A stretch of DNA of 64,000 nucleotides, from NCBI GenBank assembly GCA_045655645.1, contig JAZOPS010000020.1:1-64000 (forward strand), written 5' to 3'. Shown in pieces: positions 58,761-64,000 of the stretch. Every line of letters starts with the position of its first letter. The stretch's first letter is position 1. Both the position numbers and the translations under genes were made by a program. The notes under the pieces were generated by a model. It was not told the DNA's origin. It searched no databases and was given only the letters and a program-made list of their open reading frames with translations. This stretch comes from Fimenecus sp045655645. GTDB lineage: Bacteria; Bacillota; Clostridia; Oscillospirales; Acutalibacteraceae.

Positions 58761-59450
58761 ATGAAAAAATTATTGAATTATTTTACAACAACTGAAAAGA
58801 TTTTATGGTGTAGTTCAGTTCTTCTAATTGTAACTTCATTTATGATTTTTGACCGTGAAAATTATCTAACACTTGTCGCATCATTAATAGGTGTAACATC
58901 ACTAATTTTCTGTGCAAAAGGTAACCCAATAGGTCAGGTTTTAATGGTGCTTTTTAGTATTGTCTATGGCGTAATTTCATATTCTTTTGCCTATTATGGC
59001 GAGATGATTACATATCTCGGAATGTCTGGTCCAATGGCGCTTTTCGCTTTAATAGCGTGGCTAAAAAATCCATATAAGGGCAAAAAATCCCAAGTCAAAG
59101 TTAACAAAATAAGCAAAAAAGAAATTGTGTTTATGCTGATTGTCTCGGTACTTGTAACAATTCTGTTTTACTTTATTCTCAAATATTTTGGTACAGCAAA
59201 TTTAATACCAAGTACAATATCAATTACAACAAGTTTTATTGCAGTTTATCTCACTTTCAGAAGAAGCCCATATTTTGCACTGGTTTATGCAATAAATGAT
59301 TTGGTGTTGATTGTGTTGTGGACTCTTGCAACTTTAACAGACATAAATTATGTGTCGGTTTTAATATGTTTTATTGTATTCTTTATAAACGATATTTATG
59401 GATTTATCAGTTGGTTAAGAATGGAAAAACTGCAAAAGAATAATATGTAA
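58761..59450 (+). CDS. pnuC: Nicotinamide riboside (vitamin B3) transporter PnuC
   Basis: 229 residues, seven or eight membrane helices. GNPIGQVLMVLFSIVYGVISY, the MSGPMALFALIAWLKNPYKG segment and the C-terminal FINDIYGFISWLRM are PnuC features. It lets nicotinamide riboside enter for NAD synthesis, trapped by a kinase elsewhere. GGAG precedes the ATG. The gene has its own leader and a strong terminator, so it is a single-gene unit. A related vitamin specificity (PnuT, PnuX) cannot be excluded, but no TPP or FMN element is present. Confidence 0.88.
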   Translation: MKKLLNYFTTTEKILWCSSVLLIVTSFMIFDRENYLTLVASLIGVTSLIFCAKGNPIGQVLMVLFSIVYGVISYSFAYYGEMITYLGMSGPMALFALIAWLKNPYKGKKSQVKVNKISKKEIVFMLIVSVLVTILFYFILKYFGTANLIPSTISITTSFIAVYLTFRRSPYFALVYAINDLVLIVLWTLATLTDINYVSVLICFIVFFINDIYGFISWLRMEKLQKNNM

Positions 59451-59487
59451 AAAACAGCCTGTGCATTAAACTTGCATAGGCTGTTTT
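59451..59487. terminator. Bidirectional terminator between pnuC and the small lipoprotein gene
   Basis: AAAACAGCCT pairs with AGGCTGTTTT, continued by TGCA / TGCA and a G-T pair, seven-base loop. Confidence 0.9.
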
Positions 59488-59492
59488 CTGTT

Positions 59493-59804
59493 TTAGCGCA
59501 TTGCGTTGCCAATACCGTTTGCCATGTCGCCAACTACGTTGCCTGCGCCTCTGCCTGCATCACCAATAGCTTCGCCAACATCACTCACAGCATCGCCCAC
59601 ACCATTGCCAATATCACTAACTGCTTCTCCAACTCTATTTGTTGTGCTTGTCCCATTGTTGTTTGTTGTACTAGTAGTTGTGTTATTGGTTGTACTTGTT
59701 GAATTGTTCTGTGTTACTTTGCCATCGTCCATTTTGCCGCAACCAACAAGGAATAAGCAGAGAATAGCAGTAACAGCAATCATAACAGCTGTAATCTTTT
59801 TCAT
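59493..59804 (-). CDS. Small lipoprotein with Asn/Thr/Ser linker and Gly-Asp-Ala repeats
   Basis: 103 residues. Signal peptide with lipobox LVGC (Cys22), a ~35-residue linker of Asn, Thr and Ser, then an ~45-residue stretch of VGEAVSDIGNGVGDAVSDVG-type repeats with glycine or alanine at regular positions, suited to an amphipathic helix or to membrane or wall contact. AAGGAGG before the ATG. Not a family I can name; similar small secreted proteins occur near sporulation genes of Clostridia. It lies 57 bp downstream of ypeB on the same strand and may share its message. Confidence 0.8.
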   Translation of the reverse strand: MKKITAVMIAVTAILCLFLVGCGKMDDGKVTQNNSTSTTNNTTTSTTNNNGTSTTNRVGEAVSDIGNGVGDAVSDVGEAIGDAGRGAGNVVGDMANGIGNAMR

Positions 59805-59861
59805 TATTTTACCTCCTTAAATCGTGGTATTAATATTATCTGCAATAAATGCTTTAATATT

Positions 59862-61202
59862 CTATTTCGTTAAAACACCGTTGTCGCTATAAAGCAAAAT
59901 GAGAATATTATCTTCTTGACCTGTCACACTATCAATATAGACTAAAAGTTCTTGACCGTTTGTAGTTTTGCAATGAAATTCATAACAATATTGCTCGGTT
60001 TTCCATTCTGTTGGAATAACACAAACGCGAGAACTTATAATAGTGAGTTCTTTATTGACATTTTCTTTTGCGTTTACAAGACTGATTTTATATTCAGGAA
60101 TTTCTCTATCAGTGTGGTTCGAAACATATCCAGTTGCATCAAAGGATAAGATTTTTCCGTTTTCAAGACTAACACTTACTTTGATTAAATCAGGGTATAA
60201 AATAATATCATCTTGCATTGCAGAGAAGTTAATTGTGCAAACTCCATCATCAATGAAATAATAACTCTCTTTAAGTTCTGTGAAGCCTATTTTCTTTAAA
60301 TAACTCAAAGCATTTTTGAGTGCATCTTCATATTTGTAACTTGTTTCACCAACATATTCAGAGCTGAGCATATAAAGTGGCTTTCCACCAAGTTTTGTAA
60401 TGGCAACAGTGCAATTTTCACTTTGATAAATATAGCAGGGGATATTGCCATCTTCATCACTTGAATATTTAAGGTCTGTGTCAGAACAAACAGTTTTAGC
60501 GATTTCAAGTCCCTTGTCTTTTGTAATTTCTTCAAGTCCTTTAATATATTTTGCCTCTCCTTGTTCAATATGGTCGGAGAAAGGACCATCATAAATAAGG
60601 GATGGCAAATCAGAAATTGATTGTTCAACATCATCAAAACTACCACTTATAGTTGAAATATTGTCATCTCGTTTTAATAAAGTCCCATTTGTGCTTTCAA
60701 ATGAGAAGTTGCCGTTTTCAAGGTCATAACACATTTTTTGCACTTGCTCATTCAATGAATTGCAATAATCATAAAGCTGTCTTAATTGTTTTCTCTCGTT
60801 GTCGGTTAATTTTTCGCCACTAGCAGTTTTTCTTTGCAACGACATTACAAATTCGCCAATTTGTGATAAAAATTTATATGTTTTATCAAGTGACGATTCG
60901 CCGGTTGGTAGCATTGATAAACTATTCTTTGCACTTGATGCTTCGCGCCACATTTCTGTTGAAAGTCGTGAAAGCATAGCAGGGGTGTTAGCATAAATTG
61001 TTTTTTCAAGATTTGTTGAAATATTATTGAGATATTCGTCTAATGAAATAAGTGCCATTTGTCTTGTAATCATTGCTTCGCGTTCATACTTGTTTGCTTT
61101 TACTGTTTGAACAATACTGAATATTCCAAGCACTAGAATAACAGCAGATAAATATAGCACAATTCTTGCTTTTGTGCGTACAGATAAGGCTTTTTTATCC
61201 AT
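59862..61202 (-). CDS. ypeB: Germination protein YpeB
   Basis: 446 residues from ATG 61202 after AAAAGGAG. One N-terminal membrane helix (about 13-32), a helical domain with MWREASSAKNSLSMLP, then three PepSY-like beta domains in the C-terminal half (for example GYVSNHTDREIPEYKISLVNA). YpeB holds the cortex-lytic enzyme SleB in the dormant spore and is cut on germination. sleB is usually next door in Bacillus but is not in this window. A marker of endospore formation. Confidence 0.88.
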   Translation of the reverse strand: MDKKALSVRTKARIVLYLSAVILVLGIFSIVQTVKANKYEREAMITRQMALISLDEYLNNISTNLEKTIYANTPAMLSRLSTEMWREASSAKNSLSMLPTGESSLDKTYKFLSQIGEFVMSLQRKTASGEKLTDNERKQLRQLYDYCNSLNEQVQKMCYDLENGNFSFESTNGTLLKRDDNISTISGSFDDVEQSISDLPSLIYDGPFSDHIEQGEAKYIKGLEEITKDKGLEIAKTVCSDTDLKYSSDEDGNIPCYIYQSENCTVAITKLGGKPLYMLSSEYVGETSYKYEDALKNALSYLKKIGFTELKESYYFIDDGVCTINFSAMQDDIILYPDLIKVSVSLENGKILSFDATGYVSNHTDREIPEYKISLVNAKENVNKELTIISSRVCVIPTEWKTEQYCYEFHCKTTNGQELLVYIDSVTGQEDNILILLYSDNGVLTK

Positions 61203-61281
61203 AATTTGCACTCCTTTTGATATTTAGTGTTAATGTTTACAAAAAATTCAAAAATATACCCTAAAAATATTGATTTTTTAT

Positions 61282-61310
61282 TTGCCAAACAAGTGTTTTT
61301 GTTGTATAAT
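61282..61310 (+). promoter_or_regulatory. Promoter of the desulfurase-thiI operon
   Basis: TTGCCA (61282-61287), 17-bp spacer, TATAAT (61305-61310), 38 bp before the ATG at 61349. Confidence 0.85.
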
Positions 61311-61348
61311 GTATTTTGATTAATTATGCAGAATGGGAGAGAAGTGTC

Positions 61349-62476
61349 ATGAGTGTTTATCTTGATAATAGTGCAACAACTAAACCTTGTGAATCAGCAG
61401 TAAAAAAGGCTATTGAAATGTGCACAGAAAACTTTGGTAATCCATCTTCTCTTCATATATGTGGCTATAACGCAAAGAAAGAATTAGACGAATCAAGACG
61501 CACTTTAGCTTCAGTTTTGTCTTGTTCAGAAAACGAGATTTTTTTCACTTCAAGCGGAACAATTGCAAATAATACAGCAATAATTGGTACAGCAAGAACT
61601 AAAAAACGTGAAGGCAAAAAAATCATTACAACTGCTCTTGAACATCCAAGTGTGATTAAGCACTTTGAAATGCTCGGTGAACAAGGCTTTGAAACAGTTT
61701 TCTTAAAGCCTGATAGTGATGGCAAAATCAGTCTTGATGAACTTTCAAACGCGGTTGATGAAAACACAATTCTTGTCAGCGTCATGGCTGTCAATAATGA
61801 AGTTGGTTCAATTCAGGATATAGCAAAAATCAAAAACATAATTAAATCAAAAAATTCAAAAGCATATTTTCATTGTGATGCTGTTCAGGCTTTTGGCAAA
61901 ATTCCTTTAAAACCTAAAAAAATGGGAATTGACCTTATGAGTATGAGTGCTCATAAGATACATGGTTTAAAAGGCGCGGGCGCATTGTTTGTGAATAGTT
62001 CTTCAAGACTATTGCCTAGCATAGTAGGTGGCGGTCAGGAGAATGGGCTTGTTTCAGGCACAGAACCAATGCCGGCAATCTGTGCTTTTGCAGCAGCAGT
62101 GAAAGATATCGGTAGCATCGAGAAAAATCTCGATTATGTTGCTTCCATCAAAAAATATTTTATTGATAAAATCAGTAATATTGACGGAATATATATCAAT
62201 TCAACTGAAGATAGTTTGCCTTATATTATCAACATTTCAGTTGATGGTGTTCCATCACAGGTAATGCTCAATTCTCTATCTTCAATGGGAATTTATGTTT
62301 CTGCAGGCTCTGCTTGCGCAAAGGGGCACAGAAGTGAAGTGTTAACTGCAATGGGTGTTGCACCAAGACTCATTGATAGTGCAATAAGAATTAGTTTGGC
62401 AAAAACTACCACAGAAAATGATATGGATTTGTTATATAATGGACTTGTTGAAACAATCCGTCGTGTCAGGAGATAA
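61349..62476 (+). CDS. Cysteine desulfurase (NifS/IscS family)
   Basis: 375 residues from ATG 61349 with GGGAG upstream. YLDNSATTKP at the start, SSGTIANNTAI, the PLP lysine Lys203 in SAHKIHGLKGAGALFV, and catalytic Cys323 in SAGSACAKGHRSE. It takes sulfur from cysteine as a persulfide. The short stretch around the catalytic cysteine fits class I. Followed two bases later by thiI, so it most likely feeds tRNA 4-thiouridine rather than general FeS assembly (inference, as for the B. subtilis NifZ-ThiI pair). Confidence 0.93.
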   Translation: MSVYLDNSATTKPCESAVKKAIEMCTENFGNPSSLHICGYNAKKELDESRRTLASVLSCSENEIFFTSSGTIANNTAIIGTARTKKREGKKIITTALEHPSVIKHFEMLGEQGFETVFLKPDSDGKISLDELSNAVDENTILVSVMAVNNEVGSIQDIAKIKNIIKSKNSKAYFHCDAVQAFGKIPLKPKKMGIDLMSMSAHKIHGLKGAGALFVNSSSRLLPSIVGGGQENGLVSGTEPMPAICAFAAAVKDIGSIEKNLDYVASIKKYFIDKISNIDGIYINSTEDSLPYIINISVDGVPSQVMLNSLSSMGIYVSAGSACAKGHRSEVLTAMGVAPRLIDSAIRISLAKTTTENDMDLLYNGLVETIRRVRR

Positions 62477-62478
62477 AA

Positions 62479-63651
62479 ATGAAAGAAATTATACTTATAA
62501 AAAATGGTGAATTGGCACTTAAAGGCTTAAACCGTTCAACATTTGAAGACATTCTTATTAAGAACATCAGAAAAAGAATCAAACCATTAGGTGATTTTGA
62601 ATATAGAAAAGAACAGTCAACAGTTTCAGTTGTTCCAATGGACGACTATGTTGATATGGACGAAGTAAGCGATAGAATTAGTCGCGTTTTTGGTATCGCG
62701 GCTTTCTCAAGAGCGTTGCAGGTTGAGAAAGACATTGATGTTATTTTAGAACAAGCACCAATATACCTTGCAGAGCAGTTGAGAAATGCAAGAACATTCA
62801 AGGTTGAAGGCAAACGCTCAGATAAAAAATTTCCACTTAAATCACCTGAACTTTCAGCACAGGTTGGTGGAGCAATTTTAAGCAAGTTTCCACACTTAAA
62901 AGTGGATGTGAAGAATCCTGAAATTCTTGTAACAATTGAAATTCGTGAAAAGTTTGCTTTTATTCGTGGTAATCAGACAAAGGGTGCAGGTGGAATGCCA
63001 ACTGGCACAGCGGGTAAATCAGCAATTCTCATTTCAGGTGGAATTGATAGTCCCGTTGCAGCATATATGATGGCAAAGCGTGGTTTGGTGCTCAATGCAA
63101 TTCATTTTGCTTCCCCTCCATATACTTCACCACAAGCTGAAGAAAAAGTTCATAATCTTCTTCGCAAGGTTTCAAGATATAGTGGCAATATAACACTTTT
63201 TACTGTTGGATTCACCGAAATCCAAGAAGCAATCCGTGATAATTGCCCTGAAGAATTGTTCACTCTTGTAATGAGAAGATTTATGATGAGAATTTCTCAA
63301 AAAATTGCTGATAGAGAAGAATGCAAAGCACTTATCACAGGTGAAAGTTTAGGTCAGGTTGCAAGCCAGACTCTCAACGCCCTTGCTTGCACAGACGCAG
63401 TGGTTTCAATTCCTGTTTTTAGACCTGTTATTGGTCTTGATAAAGAAGAAATCATTAAAATTTCAAGGCTGATTGATACTTTTGATATTTCAATTGAACC
63501 TTATGAAGATTGTTGTACAGTGTTTACACCCAAACACCCAAAAACAAAACCACAGATTTCAATTTTAGAACAAGCCGAACTTTCTCTTGATGTTGATGCT
63601 CTCATTGAAAGAGCGTTAGAAAATACAACAATTCAAAATATTTGTTTTTAG
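62479..63651 (+). CDS. thiI: tRNA 4-thiouridine synthase ThiI
   Basis: 390 residues: NFLD and THUMP domains (about 1-165; LIKNGELALKGLNRSTFE), then the PP-loop ATPase with SGGIDSPVAAYMMAKRG (about 185-200) and ITGESLGQVASQTLNAL. No C-terminal rhodanese domain, as in most Firmicutes ThiI. It thiolates U8 of tRNA using ATP and sulfur from the desulfurase. Its TAG stop overlaps the first two bases of the inverted-repeat element. Confidence 0.94.
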   Translation: MKEIILIKNGELALKGLNRSTFEDILIKNIRKRIKPLGDFEYRKEQSTVSVVPMDDYVDMDEVSDRISRVFGIAAFSRALQVEKDIDVILEQAPIYLAEQLRNARTFKVEGKRSDKKFPLKSPELSAQVGGAILSKFPHLKVDVKNPEILVTIEIREKFAFIRGNQTKGAGGMPTGTAGKSAILISGGIDSPVAAYMMAKRGLVLNAIHFASPPYTSPQAEEKVHNLLRKVSRYSGNITLFTVGFTEIQEAIRDNCPEELFTLVMRRFMMRISQKIADREECKALITGESLGQVASQTLNALACTDAVVSIPVFRPVIGLDKEEIIKISRLIDTFDISIEPYEDCCTVFTPKHPKTKPQISILEQAELSLDVDALIERALENTTIQNICF

Positions 63652-63922
63652 GGTGACAGAAATAATCCAAATCAGCCTTCAAACGGCTATTTTTTAGTCT
63701 TTTCGGCATTTCGGATTTGAAAGGCGTCAGCCTTACTGCATCCTCAATACCAAAAATCCAATAAAAATATCTCGTTTTAAGGTCGAAGATTTTTTACAGT
63801 GAGGATTTTTGGCAAGACAAGGCAAAAACGGAGCAAATCCTTTGTGGATTTGCGAGTATTTTAATGAAGTATTGGCAGAAATCAGCCTGTAAAAAACTGG
63901 TTTGGGTTATTTCTGCCACCCT
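63650..63922. repeat. 273-bp element bounded by 26-bp inverted repeats (MITE-like or structured RNA)
   Basis: Left arm 63650-63675 and right arm 63897-63922 are reverse complements at 23 of 26 positions; the three differences give one A-C mismatch and two G-T pairs. Inside are further palindromes: GCAAATCC / GGATTTGC, AGCC / GGCT, and CCAAAAATCC near 63750 matching GGATTTTTGG near 63805. A direct repeat AAATCAGCCT occurs near both ends. No coding potential. The left end includes the thiI stop, and the right end lies beside the next ribosome site. Confidence 0.8.
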
Positions 63923-63933
63923 AAGGTGAAAAA

Positions 63934-64000
63934 ATGACACTTGAAGAAAAAGTAGTTAAAACCCTTAATGATAAAGGTTTAGTGTTAGCAACCGCAGAGT
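63934..64000 (+). CDS. N-terminus of a CinA C-terminal-type / nicotinamide-nucleotide amidase (cut by window end)
   Basis: Twenty-two codons visible: MTLEEKVVKTLNDKGLVLAT followed by A-E. The L-A-T-A-E ending is the start of the LATAESCTGG motif of PncC/CinA C-terminal amidases, which deamidate nicotinamide mononucleotide in NAD salvage or act in competence-damage response. AAGGTG lies at the edge of the repeat element. Only 67 bases are in the window, so the call is a family guess. Confidence 0.75.
   Translation, partial: MTLEEKVVKTLNDKGLVLATAE

Noticed and set aside
59506..59820. Plus-strand reading frame opposite the small lipoprotein
   Set aside because: Its Ser/Pro/Thr composition is the mirror of the repetitive lipoprotein gene, which has a signal peptide, lipobox and AAGGAGG; the plus frame has none.
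1..64000. CRISPR arrays, prophage, or complete insertion sequences
   Set aside because: No regular repeat-spacer pattern, no cas, capsid, integrase or transposase gene was found in either strand.

Overview
The window is AT-rich bacterial DNA that reads as a chromosome segment of an endospore-forming, anaerobic Clostridia species, most likely an uncultured gut or rumen Oscillospirales/Ruminococcaceae-type bacterium (inference). Support comes from the sporulation genes (spoIIGA-sigE, a SpoIVFB-like protease, ypeB), a dockerin-bearing secreted protease, plant- and host-glycan enzymes (GH29, GH5, a six-hairpin glycosidase, the arabinose genes), a bile-salt-hydrolase-family enzyme and an anaerobic iron-uptake operon. 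Gene order around rnj-gdpP-rplI-dnaB-tilS-hpt-ftsH is the usual Firmicutes housekeeping order.

Layout. 1-3.4 kb: tail of a cell-wall-binding repeat protein, a large MGH1/GH63-like glycosidase and a small membrane protein. 3.6-12 kb: class A PBP, a carA-carB pair, ruvX, spoIIGA and sigE. 12-19.4 kb: a three-gene flavoprotein operon (GlpA-like, COG0446-like, DUF1667) running into an alpha-L-fucosidase, then on the minus strand an AT-rich acyltransferase and a GPH sugar transporter. 19.5-31.5 kb: rnhA and the long housekeeping operon, a NERD protein and a SpoIVFA/SpoIVFB-like pair. 31.5-35.5 kb: B12-type radical SAM protein, DUF2344, rplS with its leader, prmA. 35.6-38.3 kb: feoA-feoB-FeoB-associated protein behind two perfect palindromic operators. 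38.3-44 kb: GH5 lipoprotein and a kinase-araA-araD-ATC hydrolase operon. 44-48 kb: permease, tRNA-Ser, M20 peptidase and YfcC-type transporter. 48-56 kb: subtilase-LRR-dockerin protein, and a minus-strand operon of two ABC exporter halves plus a FliB-like Cys-rich protein. 56-61 kb: MFS transporter, choloylglycine hydrolase, pnuC with a structured leader, small lipoprotein, ypeB. 61-64 kb: NifS-like desulfurase, thiI, a 273-bp inverted-repeat element and the start of a CinA/PncC-type gene. No stretch longer than 300 bp lacks a gene or a described element.

The most unusual finding is the carA-carB pair. Both genes are full open frames and keep the overall architecture, but the glutaminase domain has lost its whole Cys-His-Glu triad. 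The large subunit has lost its phosphate-binding loop and metal-ligand motif in the first ATP-grasp half. In the second half it has lost the motif plus about 60 residues around the loop. The pair looks like a conserved pseudo-carbamoyl-phosphate synthase with some other job. Second-tier observations: two genes (30534 and 57688) whose start codons sit in long hairpins; a choloylglycine hydrolase with Arg in place of a key Asn; the ABC-ABC-FliB operon; the feo operators; the pnuC leader; and the terminal inverted-repeat element. All family calls are from reading the translations; no database search was run.
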